A stretch of 64,000 nucleotides of DNA from Rossellomorea vietnamensis (GCF_008180615.1 NZ_VTEH01000003.1:65685-129684), one strand, 5' to 3'. Shown: positions 1 to 9,340, numbered from the stretch's first letter. Program-made: numbers and translations. The notes: generated by a model not told the origin, from the letters alone.

Positions 1-27
1 TACATCATCTTATCGTTTTCTCATTTT

Positions 28-535
28 GATGTACTTCGGTTCGGGTGCGGGGTGCATCATCTTGTCATTTTCTCATTTTGATGTACTTCGCTTCGGGTGC
101 GGGGTACATCATCCTTTCATTTTCTCCTTTTTATGTACTTCGCTTCGGGTGCGAGGTACATCATCCTTTCATTTTCTCCTTTTGATGTACTTCGCTTCGG
201 GTGCGAGGTACATCATCCTTTCATTTTCTCCTTTTGATGTACTTCGCTTCGGGTGCGAGGTACATCATCCCGTCATTTTCTTATTTTGATGTACTTCGCT
301 TCAGGTGCGAGGTACATCATCTCGTCATTTTCTCATTTTGATGTACTTCGGTTCGGGTGCGAGGTACATCATCTTGTCATTTTGTCATTTTGATGTACTT
401 CGCTTCAGGTGCGGGGTACATCATCTTATCGTTTTCTCATTTTGATGCACTTCGCTTCAGGTGCGAGGTGCATCATCATGTTATTTTCTCATTTTGATGT
501 ACTTCGCTTCAGGTGCGAGGTACATCATTTTTATT
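28..535. repeat. Tandem palindrome array, family GATGTAC-TTCGC, period 52 bp
   Basis: Ten units begin at 28, 80, 132, 184, 236, 288, 340, 392, 444 and 496, exactly 52 bp apart, and the array is probably cut by the window start. Each unit has a 31-bp imperfect palindrome (left arm GATGTACTTCGC, right arm GCGAGGTACATC, 7-base loop) and a 21-bp pyrimidine-rich spacer. The spacer is conserved as well as the palindrome. There is no convincing gene between here and dinB at 714. Open frames through the repeats change frame with the 52-bp period and are not coding. Confidence 0.93.
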
Positions 536-713
536 TTTTTTACATGCAGCGTTCAGCTTGCGAGGTGCATCCCAAAAGTCTTCCAGAGTTCCCAATGCTG
601 TCTTTTGGAATCCCGAACGTGTGCTCTGAGAGATTATATAGTACACTAATAGAGAGGGGAAAAGGGCTTGAGTGCTCATCCCAGAGAGTATTTGAAAAAA
701 AGGGCTGGTTAGC

Positions 714-1967
714 ATGCATCCTCACTATCCTAAAAACGGAAGAGTCATTCTTCATGTCGATATGAACAGCTTCTACGCTTCTGTTGAGGCTGCCTATAAT
801 CCTGAACTAAAGGGAAAACCTCTGGCAATTGCGGGGAACCCGGATGAAAGGAGAGGGATTATCGTCACCTGCAGTTATGAGGCACGCAAGTTCGGGGTCA
901 AAACCACGATGACCTTATGGGAAGCGAAAAAGCTTTGTCCGCACATGATCATCATGCGTCCGAATTTTGACCGATATCGTGCTGCGTCGCAGGGGATGTT
1001 TGAGATATTAAGGCAGTATTCCGAGCTCGTGGAACCCGTTTCGATCGATGAAGGGTATGTTGATATAACGGACAGCCAAACATTGGGAAGCCCGTTATTT
1101 ATCGCTGAGTCCATCCAGAACCAGATTCTGTCCCAGCTGGACCTGCCTTCAAGTATAGGTATCGCCCCCAATAAGTTCCTTGCCAAGACTGCTTCTGATA
1201 TGAAGAAGCCGATGGGCATTACGGTACTCCGCAAGAGGGATTTACCAGGAAAGATTTGGCCGCTTGATGTAAAAGAGATGCATGGTATTGGTGATAAAAC
1301 GGCTCAAAAATTATATACATTGAAGATCAACACAATCGGGGAACTGTCTAAAGCAGACGAAATCCAATTGAAAGCACAGCTGGGCATCAATGGACTCCGC
1401 TTGAAAGCAAGAGCCAACGGGCAGGATGACAGGCCCGTGGATCCTGATTCTGTTTACGACTTTAAAAGTGTCGGCAACTCGACGACTCTGCCAAGGGACA
1501 CCGCGAACCAAAAGGAATTGTTGAATACGCTGAATCAGCTGTCCGCAAAAGTGGCATCAAGGATGAAATCGAAAGAGACACTTGCCTCAACGGTTATGAT
1601 TACGATGAGATTCAAGAATCGAAAGACCATAACAAGAAGCAAGAAGATGAAGAACCCTGTCGGCTCGCAGGAGGAAATTTTTACAGCAGCTAAAACGCTG
1701 TTTCTTCAGCATTGGAATGGCAATTCAATCCGTTTGCTGGGAGTGACGGGCCAGGATCTTGTGGAGCGGAATGATGCCGCCCTCCAGCTTGATATCTTCT
1801 CGTTTGAAGAACATGCCAAGAAGGAGCCCCTGTACCTTGCATTAGAAAAACTTCAGACCAAGTACGGAAAAGATATGATTAAAAGAGGAATCTCGGCGAA
1901 ACAGGAGAAGCGGGATCCCCATAATGATACGAGTTTTAATAAGGATTTTTTGCGGAGAGATAAGTAA
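714..1967 (+). CDS. dinB: DNA polymerase IV (Y-family, DinB/YqjH)
   Basis: This is a distributive translesion DNA polymerase of the DinB branch. The catalytic palm opens with [12 protein letters not shown] near residue 15, giving the first metal-binding aspartate. SIDEGY near residue 113 supplies the other acidic residues. A helix-hairpin-helix thumb ([12 protein letters not shown]) lies near residue 190 and a little-finger domain follows. The C-terminus carries a beta-clamp binding motif, QLDIF. At 417 residues it has the family's normal length. The ATG at 714 has only a weak Shine-Dalgarno sequence, and the next methionine is within the catalytic motif, so this start is kept. It lies upstream of gndA, as yqjH does in B. 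subtilis. No LexA box was seen nearby. Confidence 0.95.
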   Translation: MHPHYPKNGRVILHVDMNSFYASVEAAYNPELKGKPLAIAGNPDERRGIIVTCSYEARKFGVKTTMTLWEAKKLCPHMIIMRPNFDRYRAASQGMFEILRQYSELVEPVSIDEGYVDITDSQTLGSPLFIAESIQNQILSQLDLPSSIGIAPNKFLAKTASDMKKPMGITVLRKRDLPGKIWPLDVKEMHGIGDKTAQKLYTLKINTIGELSKADEIQLKAQLGINGLRLKARANGQDDRPVDPDSVYDFKSVGNSTTLPRDTANQKELLNTLNQLSAKVASRMKSKETLASTVMITMRFKNRKTITRSKKMKNPVGSQEEIFTAAKTLFLQHWNGNSIRLLGVTGQDLVERNDAALQLDIFSFEEHAKKEPLYLALEKLQTKYGKDMIKRGISAKQEKRDPHNDTSFNKDFLRRDK

Positions 1968-2116
1968 CCGGCAGCGGATATTATTTTCCAGATTATTTTA
2001 TCAGGCCTAATGCAACAATAAGGATGAGGTGTATTGTTTGCACTTGGCCCGCTGTCTTTGTTAAATTTATAAAGATTGTTTACTTAACTAAATACAATAT
2101 GAAAGGACGTATGAAC

Positions 2117-3529
2117 ATGTCGAAACAACAAATCGGTGTGATCGGCCTTGCGGTAATGGGTAAAAACCTGGCATGGAATATTGAAAGCAGAGGATATTCA
2201 GTGTCTGTTTATAATCGTTCACGTGAAAAAACGGATGAAATGCTTCAACAGTCCAAAGGCAAGAATGTAGTTGGTACATACAGCATAGAGGAATTTGTAC
2301 AGTCTCTTGAAACACCAAGAAAGATTTTGCTTATGGTAAAGGCTGGAGGTCCTACAGATGCTACAATCGAACAGCTGAAGCCTTTTCTTGATAAAGGAGA
2401 TATCCTGATTGACGGTGGTAACACCTTCTTCGAGGATACCCGCAGAAGGAATCACGAGCTAAGTGAATCTGGAATTCATTTTATCGGTACCGGCGTTTCC
2501 GGTGGTGAAGAGGGTGCGCTTACAGGCCCATCCATCATGCCTGGAGGACAGAAAGAAGCGTATGAACTGGTTGCACCAATCTTCAAGGATATCGCTGCAA
2601 AAGTAGATGGCGAAGCTTGTACCACATATATCGGGCCGGACGGTGCTGGACACTATGTAAAAATGGTCCATAACGGAATTGAATATGGTGACATGCAGCT
2701 AATTGGGGAATCTTATTTCCTATTGAAGCACGTAGCTGGGTTCAGTGCTGAAGAACTGCATGAAACGTTTGCAGAGTGGAACAAAGGCGAATTGGACAGT
2801 TACCTGATTGAAATCACGGCTGACATCTTCACCAAGTATGATGAAGAAACAGGAAAGCCGATGGTGGATGTGATCTTGGATAAAGCAGGGCAAAAGGGAA
2901 CAGGCAAATGGACAAGCCAAAGTGCGCTTGACCTGGGAGTTTCTCTTCCAATCATCACAGAATCCGTTTTCGCACGCTTTATCTCAAGCATTAAAGACGA
3001 GAGAGTGAAGGCAAGCAAGATCCTTTCCGGACCGGAAACGAAACCATTTGACGGTGACAAAAAAGAATTGGTTGAATCCATCCGTAAAGCTCTTTATATG
3101 AGTAAAATATGTTCTTATGCACAAGGATTTGCCCAAATGCGTGCTGCTTCTGAAGAATACGGCTGGGATCTCAGCTATGGCGAAATCGCGATGATTTTCC
3201 GCGGCGGCTGTATCATCCGTGCCCAATTCCTTCAAAAAATCAAAGATGCATATGATAAAGAGCCTCATCTTTCCAACCTGCTTCTTGATGATTACTTCAA
3301 GGAAATCGTTGAAAGCTACCAATATGCTCTTCGTGACGTCATCTCAACAGCGGTGCAAAATGGTATCCCGGTACCAGGGTTCTCTGCAGCTCTTTCTTAC
3401 TATGACAGCTACCGCACAGAAACTCTTCCTGCCAACCTTATCCAGGCGCAGAGAGACTACTTCGGAGCCCATACGTATGAGCGCACAGATAAAGAAGGAA
3501 TCTTCCATACAGAATGGATGTCCAAATAA
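2117..3529 (+). CDS. gndA: 6-phosphogluconate dehydrogenase, NADP-dependent
   Basis: The enzyme oxidatively decarboxylates 6-phosphogluconate to ribulose 5-phosphate, making NADPH in the cytosol. The N-terminus holds a Rossmann motif, [13 protein letters not shown], near residue 6. The substrate-binding signature [11 protein letters not shown] is near residue 125, the catalytic lysine and asparagine are in [14 protein letters not shown] near residue 178, and the C-terminal tail is the usual [11 protein letters not shown]. The ATG at 2117 is chosen because AAAGGA precedes it by 9 bases and it gives the family length of 470 residues. The earlier in-frame starts at 2099 and 2111 fit less well. 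It ends in a clear terminator. zwf, the preceding pathway step, lies at 9.4 kb. Confidence 0.96.
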   Translation: MSKQQIGVIGLAVMGKNLAWNIESRGYSVSVYNRSREKTDEMLQQSKGKNVVGTYSIEEFVQSLETPRKILLMVKAGGPTDATIEQLKPFLDKGDILIDGGNTFFEDTRRRNHELSESGIHFIGTGVSGGEEGALTGPSIMPGGQKEAYELVAPIFKDIAAKVDGEACTTYIGPDGAGHYVKMVHNGIEYGDMQLIGESYFLLKHVAGFSAEELHETFAEWNKGELDSYLIEITADIFTKYDEETGKPMVDVILDKAGQKGTGKWTSQSALDLGVSLPIITESVFARFISSIKDERVKASKILSGPETKPFDGDKKELVESIRKALYMSKICSYAQGFAQMRAASEEYGWDLSYGEIAMIFRGGCIIRAQFLQKIKDAYDKEPHLSNLLLDDYFKEIVESYQYALRDVISTAVQNGIPVPGFSAALSYYDSYRTETLPANLIQAQRDYFGAHTYERTDKEGIFHTEWMSK

Positions 3530-3535
3530 TCGAGA

Positions 3536-3569
3536 AAAGCTCTCCAGGTCTTGCTGGAGAGCTTTTTTT
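3536..3569 (+). terminator. Intrinsic terminator of gndA
   Basis: A perfect hairpin, AAAGCTCTCCAG with its complement around a 5-base loop, is followed by seven T residues. It sits six bases past the gndA stop. Its T-tract touches the stop codon of the convergent gene at 3568. Confidence 0.93.
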
Positions 3570-4122
3570 AATGATTTTCCTCATCTTTATAAGAAAAGAG
3601 AATCATTTTATAAGGTTTTACGCCTTCTTTTTTTTCGTTCTTCACCTCGCGTTTATCCACGAGCTTCCTTACCTCATCATTCAGGTGCTGCCACTCTTCC
3701 GGGGTCAGCTCCAACCCGTATTCAGTGAACATCGCGCTGTTCTCCTGCCTTGCCGAATCACCTTCCAAATCACTCTTTAAAACGTTTAATCCCTTATTTA
3801 AACTGAACATCATCTTGGAAATCAGAAACTCCCTGTGTTCCATGGCGAATTCACCTTCGAAATTGAAAGTGATGTCATTATCGTAAAGATGCTTGGATGA
3901 ATAATATTTTTCTATGATGTTGCCTACTTTTCTTTCCTCTACAACCATGATCAAACCAAGATTCTGCAGCTTTTGGATGGGATAATACAGGCGTGATTGC
4001 TTTTCATCCAGCTCTGATGCAATCTCTTTTACTGTTTTGCTGCTGAATTTTACGCTAGTAATAATCCTTTCCAGCTTCGGGTCAAAAATGGCTTTAGCTA
4101 CTTCCAGATTATCAATCTTCAA
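3568..4122 (-). CDS. Winged-helix transcriptional regulator, ArsR-like
   Basis: The N-terminal 75 residues form a predicted winged helix: KTVKEIASELDEKQSRLYYP is a helix-turn-helix and KLQNLGLIMVVEERKVGNII the wing. The acidic, helical C-terminus is probably for dimerization or ligand binding. GTG at 4131 is in frame, but TTG at 4122 lies 8 bases behind a GAGGTGAT-type ribosome site and is the likelier start. The gene is divergent from an MFS transporter, and two near-identical 24-bp palindromes lie between them. It therefore probably represses the exporter and itself. The inducer cannot be told from the sequence. Confidence 0.8.
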   Translation of the reverse strand: MKIDNLEVAKAIFDPKLERIITSVKFSSKTVKEIASELDEKQSRLYYPIQKLQNLGLIMVVEERKVGNIIEKYYSSKHLYDNDITFNFEGEFAMEHREFLISKMMFSLNKGLNVLKSDLEGDSARQENSAMFTEYGLELTPEEWQHLNDEVRKLVDKREVKNEKKEGVKPYKMILFSYKDEENH

Positions 4123-4188
4123 GTCAATCACCTCTCACTTTGTTGTCCTCAATCTATTTTATCAGATTATTACGCTGAAAAATATTAA

Positions 4189-4258
4189 ATCGTTAAAATT
4201 ATTTTTAATGATATGCGTTTACAAAATATATTTTATCGTTTAAAATTATTTTAATGAT
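4189..4258. promoter_or_regulatory. Paired 24-bp operator-like palindromes between regulator and exporter
   Basis: ATCGTTAAAATTATTTTTAATGAT at 4189-4212 recurs with three changes and a one-base shift at 4235-4258. Both have the form ATCGTT-(A/T)n-AATGAT and their centres are 46 bp apart. They occupy the divergent promoter region of the winged-helix regulator and the MFS gene, as expected for two dimer sites of that regulator. Confidence 0.7.
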
Positions 4259-4289
4259 AAAATATATTTAATTAATGGAGGAGATGTCT

Positions 4290-5543
4290 TTGTTCCAATT
4301 ACTCAAAAACCGTTCTTATCGTCGTTTATGGTCTGCTCAGGTGATCTCTGAATTAGGAGATGGAATTTCTCATTTGTTAATATTATTTCTGGCTTCCAAG
4401 TTGACCAGCAATCCCATGGTGTTTGGTTACATTCTTATTGCCCGTCACCTTCCTGGAATGTTGTTCGGGACACTCGTTGGCCCATTGGTTGATCGGTTCT
4501 CAAGAAAGAGAATGATGATCGGTGCTGATTTATACCGGTTTGTGATTGTTCTATTAATGATTGCCGGCCAGTCATCCATCACGTTGCTGCTCCTCTTGAT
4601 ATTTTTGCAGGGAATTGGGGCTGTCTTCTTTGAACCAGCGAAGTCCGCCGTCATACCGACCATCATGAGAAAAGATGAGATACCCGCAGCTGTGAGCCTT
4701 TCTCAATCCACCTACATGATGATGATGATCATTGCTCCTTCCATTGGAGGATTTCTTTTGCTGATTGACCATATTTCACTGATTTTCATATTGGATGCAG
4801 CTACTTTTCTCATATCGGCCTTGTTTCTGCTAGGGTTGAAGCTGGATAATAGAGAAGAAGAGAAAAGTCATCAAGAGGCGGGGATCTCTTATCTGCAATC
4901 CCTGAAGCAGGGACTTCAGTCAGTAACCAGTAACCGTTTTATCACAGGAATATTCATCCTTCTTACCTCCGCTGTTTTCGTGCTGAGTATTGTAAGCGCC
5001 AATGTGTACGCGATTATCCTCAATGTGTTTGAAGTCAGCCAGGTGCATTTCGGTATGATGGAATCTCTTGAAGGGGCTTTTGGCATTCTTGGTGCCCTTG
5101 CTGTTCCACTCCTTATGAAAAAGGTCAGCAATAAGGCGCTTATCATGTATTCTTTTGGTTTTTCAGGACTATTAGCGGCAGTAGTGATTCCTGTGTATGA
5201 CTTACATACAATGGTCCCGCTTGTTTCCCTCTATATATGGATGAGCTTGATCGGAGCCACTAATCCATTCATCAATATCCCTTTGAACAGCATGCTGATG
5301 CAGGGAGTGCCGGAAGAACTTCTCGGGAGGATCTCCGGAATCCTGACAACCTGTTTTAATGGAAGTCTGCTTGGCGGGCTTCTGCTCGGAGGATGGCTTG
5401 CCACTCTCGCTGGGCCATTATGGACAGTAACCGCAGGCGGTCTTTGTCTGATTGCTGTCAGCTTGATTTTTCCGCTGTCCAAATTCTACAGCTATCTAAC
5501 AGTGGCGGTGTCTACTCCTGAAAATGCTGAAAGGGCGGGGTGA
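4290..5543 (+). CDS. MFS-family efflux transporter
   Basis: This is a polytopic membrane protein of about 417 residues with some 12 hydrophobic segments. The cytoplasmic loop between the second and third helices has GPLVDRFSRKRMM, an MFS motif A-like signature (G-x3-D-R-x-S-R-K). The start FQLLKNRSYRRLW is typical of drug and macrolide exporters of the MFS-3 type. An ATG at 4275 has no Shine-Dalgarno. GGAGG at 4277-4281 is 8 bases before TTG 4290, so that start is preferred. Divergent regulation by the neighbouring winged-helix protein is likely. The substrate is unknown. Confidence 0.85.
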   Translation: MFQLLKNRSYRRLWSAQVISELGDGISHLLILFLASKLTSNPMVFGYILIARHLPGMLFGTLVGPLVDRFSRKRMMIGADLYRFVIVLLMIAGQSSITLLLLLIFLQGIGAVFFEPAKSAVIPTIMRKDEIPAAVSLSQSTYMMMMIIAPSIGGFLLLIDHISLIFILDAATFLISALFLLGLKLDNREEEKSHQEAGISYLQSLKQGLQSVTSNRFITGIFILLTSAVFVLSIVSANVYAIILNVFEVSQVHFGMMESLEGAFGILGALAVPLLMKKVSNKALIMYSFGFSGLLAAVVIPVYDLHTMVPLVSLYIWMSLIGATNPFINIPLNSMLMQGVPEELLGRISGILTTCFNGSLLGGLLLGGWLATLAGPLWTVTAGGLCLIAVSLIFPLSKFYSYLTVAVSTPENAERAG

Positions 5544-5675
5544 CAGCATTGGAGTTACTAAAGTTTGCAGTAGTAAATAAAGCTGCTGCAGCTGAAAATT
5601 GTTAAAGTAATAGGAAACCTTGCGGGATTTCATTCGTAAATACAGTTATTAACCAATAAATGGAGATGGGAAAGA

Positions 5676-5945
5676 GTGATCATTGAAATCCTTGCCAATA
5701 TCGGTATGGCGATGCAAATGTTTCTGCGTGGCATGCCGGAAGAAGAAAGAATCAATAAAAATATTGAAAAGCTTCAATCCTTAGAATGGTTTCAGCAGGT
5801 GTATAAAGAACATAAGGGAGCTATAGAAGAAGACCCTGATGTTCGTTACCTGATTGGATGGACAAAGGTGGATAAGGTTAAGAGAAGTGAATATCGCTCT
5901 GAGAAGTTGAGAGGAAAAATCTTAGGTATCATAAATAATCAATAG
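5676..5945 (+). CDS. Hypothetical small protein, 89 residues
   Basis: I do not recognise this protein. It starts with GTG behind a GGAGA element and is charged and helical, with an amphipathic N-terminus (IIEILANIGMAMQMFL) followed by EEERINKNIEKLQSLEWF. The C-terminus is lysine and arginine rich. There is no membrane segment beyond the weak N-terminal one. It sits alone between the MFS gene and a promoter. Its codon usage resembles its neighbours', and the ribosome site makes it plausible. Confidence 0.6.
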   Translation: MIIEILANIGMAMQMFLRGMPEEERINKNIEKLQSLEWFQQVYKEHKGAIEEDPDVRYLIGWTKVDKVKRSEYRSEKLRGKILGIINNQ

Positions 5946-5992
5946 ATTTTATTTGTATGTGATAATAACCAGCAGGGATATTACAAATGACT

Positions 5993-6021
5993 TTGACAAG
6001 TGCAACGATAAAGGATATAAT
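5993..6021 (+). promoter_or_regulatory. Sigma-A promoter driving the T-box leader
   Basis: TTGACA at 5993-5998 and TATAAT at 6016-6021 are perfect consensus hexamers with 17-bp spacing. Transcription would start near 6028, directly ahead of the T-box RNA. Confidence 0.93.
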
Positions 6022-6027
6022 CTTTAG

Positions 6028-6321
6028 AAAATTCGATATAATCGAGTGTTGATGAGAACAGTAGTCAGGAAGTAGATATTCACAGAGAGCTCCCTCCCGC
6101 TGAAAAGGAGCAATATCCGCCTTGATGAATAAAGCCTTGGAGCTTCTTGCCAATCTAATGAACCGCATTAGGGATAGCGAGACGGGTTCTTCCGTTATGA
6201 AGATAGGGTATGACAGTACCTGAAGAGGTTGGTATGGCGACATATCAACAAACTGAGGTGGTACCGCGAAGTGATAACTCTCGTCCTCAAGAATCATTTT
6301 CTTGGGGGTGGGAGTTTTTTT
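6028..6321 (+). promoter_or_regulatory. T-box riboswitch leader
   Basis: The leader has the invariant T-box sequence AGGTGGTACCGCG at 6256-6268. The antiterminator closes by TGAGG pairing with CCTCA. The competing terminator (AACTCTCGTCCTCAAGAA with its complement, then seven T) is at 6276-6321. Upstream, Stem I elements are present: GATGA and AGTA near 6050-6070, AGAGAGC near 6090, and GCTGAAA near 6109. Uncharged tRNA should permit read-through into the acetyltransferase gene. The specifier codon lies in the strand around 6123-6135 (GATGAATAAAGCC), but I could not fix its register, so the amino acid is unassigned. Confidence 0.93.
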
Positions 6322-6430
6322 ATTGTCCAAAAAATGAGTCGATGTTGTGCTCATTGAGAGTAAATCAATTCAGAAATTTTTACGATAATCCGGCTTTACT
6401 ATAAACTAGTATTTCAGAAAGGTGAGTTCT

Positions 6431-6994
6431 ATGAATCCGATTTTATTAGATGTTCCTTTACAAATTGAAACAGAGAGACTGATCCTTCGGGCACCGCACC
6501 AATCAGGGGATGGTGAAATTGTTAATCAGGCAATCAGAGAATCTTTTCCTGAGCTAAAAGCCTGGCTTCCATTCGCGCAGGAAATTCCAGCTGTTGAGGA
6601 AACAGAGGTTAACTTGAGGAATGCTCATATTAAATTTCTCCAAAGAGATAGCTTTCGTTTTCTTATCTTCCTTAAAGAGACCAGTGAATTCATCGGAACA
6701 ACCAGTCTCCAGGGGATTGACTGGGACATTCCTAAATGTGAAATCGGTTATTGGATTAACACTAAGTTCAGTGGTAATGGATATATGACCGAAGCTGTAA
6801 AGGGCATAGCGGACTTAGGATTATATCATATCGGATTCAGGAGAATTGAAATCAGATGTGAATCAACTAACCTCAAAAGCCGTTCTATTCCTGAGAAACT
6901 TGGTTTTACATTTGAGGGCACGCTGAGAAATGATGACCTATCCGCGGATGGCAGCAAGCTGACTGACACTTGTTTTTATTCGGTGATAAAATAA
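6431..6994 (+). CDS. GNAT acetyltransferase, RimJ/RimL type, under T-box control
   Basis: This predicted N-acetyltransferase of about 187 residues uses acetyl-CoA. It opens with the family signature IETERLILRAP, and its core includes EIGYWINTKFSGNGYMTEAV, which contains the acetyl-CoA pyrophosphate-binding R/Q-x-x-G-x-G/A-like loop (here SGNGYM). ESTNLKSRSIPEKLGF follows near residue 155. ATG 6431 has AAAGGTGA at a good distance, while GTG 6422 lies inside that site. The gene is the only one downstream of the T-box. RimL relatives acetylate ribosomal protein L12 or detoxify aminoacyl-nucleotide antibiotics. Which applies here is unknown. A paralog is at 39184. Confidence 0.88.
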   Translation: MNPILLDVPLQIETERLILRAPHQSGDGEIVNQAIRESFPELKAWLPFAQEIPAVEETEVNLRNAHIKFLQRDSFRFLIFLKETSEFIGTTSLQGIDWDIPKCEIGYWINTKFSGNGYMTEAVKGIADLGLYHIGFRRIEIRCESTNLKSRSIPEKLGFTFEGTLRNDDLSADGSKLTDTCFYSVIK

Positions 6995-7098
6995 AATGGA
7001 AATAGACTTTTATTAAAGAGGGAGCTGAATCTATATCTCCCTCCTTCAGCTGTCTCATTAGAAAGGATCATTTCATTTTTTTAAAGGAGAGGAGAAAA

Positions 7099-7314
7099 TT
7101 GCTTGTAGGTCAAATATTATATTTGTTGGGGTTGGCTTTTGTCTTTTTTAGTATTGTATTTATAATTATGAATCTAATCCTGGGTGGCGTCGGCGGAGTT
7201 GTCATCCCGCTGTTTGCTTTGCTGAATGGACTCATTGCAATGGGTGTAGGGGATATGGTAATAGACCTCAATTATAATAAGAAAAAACTTGAAAAGAATA
7301 AGAGTAGTATTTGA
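7099..7314 (+). CDS. Small two-helix membrane protein
   Basis: The 71-residue protein has two hydrophobic segments (about residues 5-30 and 33-53) around a glycine-rich turn, GGVGGVV. A lysine-rich tail follows and should face the cytoplasm. It starts at TTG behind GGAGAGGAG. I do not recognise a named family. It lies between the acetyltransferase gene and a damaged membrane gene, and its role is unknown. Confidence 0.6.
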   Translation: MLVGQILYLLGLAFVFFSIVFIIMNLILGGVGGVVIPLFALLNGLIAMGVGDMVIDLNYNKKKLEKNKSSI

Positions 7315-7421
7315 GAAGAAGATATATCCTGGATTGTAACCAATAATCCGTGTATCTGAATGAGAAGAGTTGCGATGGAAGGTTGATTGTTTCAGTGGCT
7401 TGGCTAAAGGGGGGGCTTATT

Positions 7422-7897
7422 ATGAGATTGATTTATATCGGTATATATTTTATTAGTGCCTTGGCGACAATAGTAACGTTTATCCTAGGAAACCTCCTGA
7501 CCGAACCTTTAATGACTGAAAGCGGATTGGGGGAGGAGGCAACGGCAATCCGGGCCTTTTTCCTTTCGTGGTTTTATTTCCATTCTTCCTCATCTTCATT
7601 TACGGAACCTATTGGTTTTTCAGCAAGTGGATTGAAAATGTAACAATCAAGTCTAAATGGGGCTTATCTATTATCAGTTGCGCAGTTTTTACCCTGATCT
7701 TTGCGTTCACACTCAATAAAGCTGATTCACTTCGTTATTTGATTGTTAAACAGAACCCATCGTTTGAGAATGTGTCGCAGGTTGACCTTATAAATACTTA
7801 TTCTAATTCAATATTCTTTAATTTTTATACTTTTATGGCACTGCTCCTCATCATTTTGGTTGCTGCGGGTATTCGGGCTCTTTTAGTGAGAAGATAA
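7422..7897 (+). pseudogene. Membrane protein gene broken by a frameshift
   Basis: One frame starts at ATG 7422 behind an AAAGGGGGG site and encodes MRLIYIGIYFISALATIV up to about 7560. The continuing hydrophobic protein (FPFFLIFIYGTYWFFSKW, then two more membrane segments ending AGIRALLVRR) runs in another frame to 7897. The switch is near the pyrimidine run at 7555-7567. Joined, it would be a protein of roughly 158 residues with four membrane helices. It is either a real frameshift mutation or a sequencing error. The family is not recognised. Confidence 0.6.
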
Positions 7898-7992
7898 TCA
7901 AACAATTTACGATGGTCGGAAGGGAAACTATTCAAGAGCTTTACCAAATGCAGCTTTTACCCAAAACAGAAAGATTGTTATCCTAGAAGAAG

Positions 7993-8162
7993 GCTGTTTT
8001 CGCATAAATTGTTGCTTTCGGATATCCCCGAATATTAGGTGGGTTCTCTCGAATCAGGGAGAGCAGTTCTTTTCTTTTCACTATCAACAGATTATTGGAG
8101 TGTTTTATGGTCATTTTTTTCGTAATTAATTTCAAATAGCAACAAAGTTTACGAAAAGAGTC
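7993..8162. repeat. MITE-like element with terminal inverted repeats, copy 1
   Basis: The left end TTTTCGCATAAATTGTTGCT (from 7997) and the right end AGCAACAAAGTTTACGAAAA (to 8157) are inverted repeats matching at 16 of 20 positions. The 170-bp interval contains no open frame. The same two ends flank a shorter copy at 16664-16747, so this is a dispersed element with variable interior. Confidence 0.65.
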
Positions 8163-8185
8163 TAGAATAAAAAGAGGTGATTTTG

Positions 8186-8650
8186 ATGAAGGCTAAAGCA
8201 AAAATTGAGGATATAGTTGAACATATGGAATTCCAGATTGACGAATGGAGGAATTTATTAAATATAGAAACGGGAAAAGTAGTTTCCGTTTCAACAGATG
8301 AACTGGCTGCAGCTGAAGACGGAGAGCCATTTGACCACCTGCCCCAGTGGCAGAAGGAACAGCGGATGGAAGCTATGGAAGTGGTCGAGAACTTTGAAGA
8401 TTACAGGGAACTTCCAACCAAGTTCGATATCAATGAATACGACATCATGAAAGATTTTTGTTTCTCTATTACCAATGAAGAACAGAAAAGTGATCTTTTA
8501 AGAGCGATCAGAGGGAGCGGCGCTTTCAGAAGCTTCAAGGATACAATCGCCGAGTGGGGTTTGAATGACCAATGGTATTCCTACAGAACAGAAAAATTTA
8601 AACAAATTGCCATTGAATGGTGCAGGGGCAACGAGATCAGCTATGTGTAA
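8186..8650 (+). CDS. UPF0158 family protein
   Basis: This is an acidic soluble protein of 154 residues. It has the UPF0158 layout: an N-terminal region predicting a modified nucleotide or protein-binding surface, LPQWQKEQRMEAMEVVENFEDYRELPT in the middle (split here as LPQWQ near residue 52), and the ending SYRTEKFKQIAIEWCRGNEI. ATG 8186 sits behind AGAGGTGA. The GTG at 8177 overlaps this site and is less likely. No biochemical role is established for the family. It shares a bidirectional terminator with the convergent cyclase gene. Confidence 0.75.
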   Translation: MKAKAKIEDIVEHMEFQIDEWRNLLNIETGKVVSVSTDELAAAEDGEPFDHLPQWQKEQRMEAMEVVENFEDYRELPTKFDINEYDIMKDFCFSITNEEQKSDLLRAIRGSGAFRSFKDTIAEWGLNDQWYSYRTEKFKQIAIEWCRGNEISYV

Positions 8651-8670
8651 GAAGAATTGAGATGATGTAG

Positions 8671-8705
8671 AAAAGACTCGCCAGAATATCTGACGAGTCT
8701 TTTTA
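8671..8705. terminator. Bidirectional terminator
   Basis: AAAAGACTCG and CGAGTCTTTTT form a stem with A-rich and T-rich flanks, so it can end both the UPF0158 gene and the convergent cyclase gene. Confidence 0.88.
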
Positions 8706-8719
8706 CTATAAATATTTTC

Positions 8720-9340
8720 TTATCCGATCAACTCATCCATCAAAATAACACGTGCAGGCGATGCATCCGTGCCTTCAATTTTTAATGGGGCGGCTACCAT
8801 GAAGTAGGAGCCTTCTTCAATGTCTTTCAACTGAAGGCCTTCCATGATGATGATGCGGCTGCCCATCAAGGTTCTGTGAGTCGGATGTCCTTCTTGTGCT
8901 CTTTCAATTCCAAGAGAATCGATTCCCGTTCCGGCCACTTTCTTTTCCTTCAAGTATGAAGCTGCGTCTTCTGCTACATAGATGAATTCAAAGTTAAACT
9001 CTGTATCCCAGGAGTTCTTTGTTTTAAAAAGAAGGAAATCATTTTCCTGGATATCATAGTTTTCAATATCTTTCTTGGTGATCTTTTCTTCGACAGAGGT
9101 CAGGTCCAGTACTTTAACCGGACGGACAAGCTGCTGGATATCAATCGTTTCGATTGTTTCGCCGTCATTGATCATATGAAGAGGGGCGTCCACATGGGTT
9201 CCTGTATGAACATCCATGGAGATCCTTGACTCGGTCACATGTCCATTTGTATTCGTGTTGATTTCGGGCTGTTTTTCCGGCTTGTTCTTATATACTGGCA
9301 TTCCGTTAAAAATTGGTGCAGTAATGTCATAAATTTTCAT
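8720..9340 (-). CDS. Cyclase-family metal hydrolase (kynurenine formamidase-like)
   Basis: This 206-residue member of the cyclase family (PF04199) shows the metal-binding signature HTGTHVDAPLH near residue 46. A later conserved histidine motif, EGHPTHRTLMG, is near residue 150. The family hydrolyses amides such as N-formylkynurenine, or related lactams and esters. No tryptophan-catabolism gene lies next to it, so the substrate is open. The gene lies 31 bases downstream of zwf on the same strand, and the start has GGATGATG just before ATG. It may be co-transcribed with zwf. Confidence 0.85.
   Translation of the reverse strand: MKIYDITAPIFNGMPVYKNKPEKQPEINTNTNGHVTESRISMDVHTGTHVDAPLHMINDGETIETIDIQQLVRPVKVLDLTSVEEKITKKDIENYDIQENDFLLFKTKNSWDTEFNFEFIYVAEDAASYLKEKKVAGTGIDSLGIERAQEGHPTHRTLMGSRIIIMEGLQLKDIEEGSYFMVAAPLKIEGTDASPARVILMDELIG

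Noticed and set aside
28..535. CRISPR array
   Set aside because: Units are 52 bp with conserved spacers and a palindrome; spacers are not unique and there are no cas genes.
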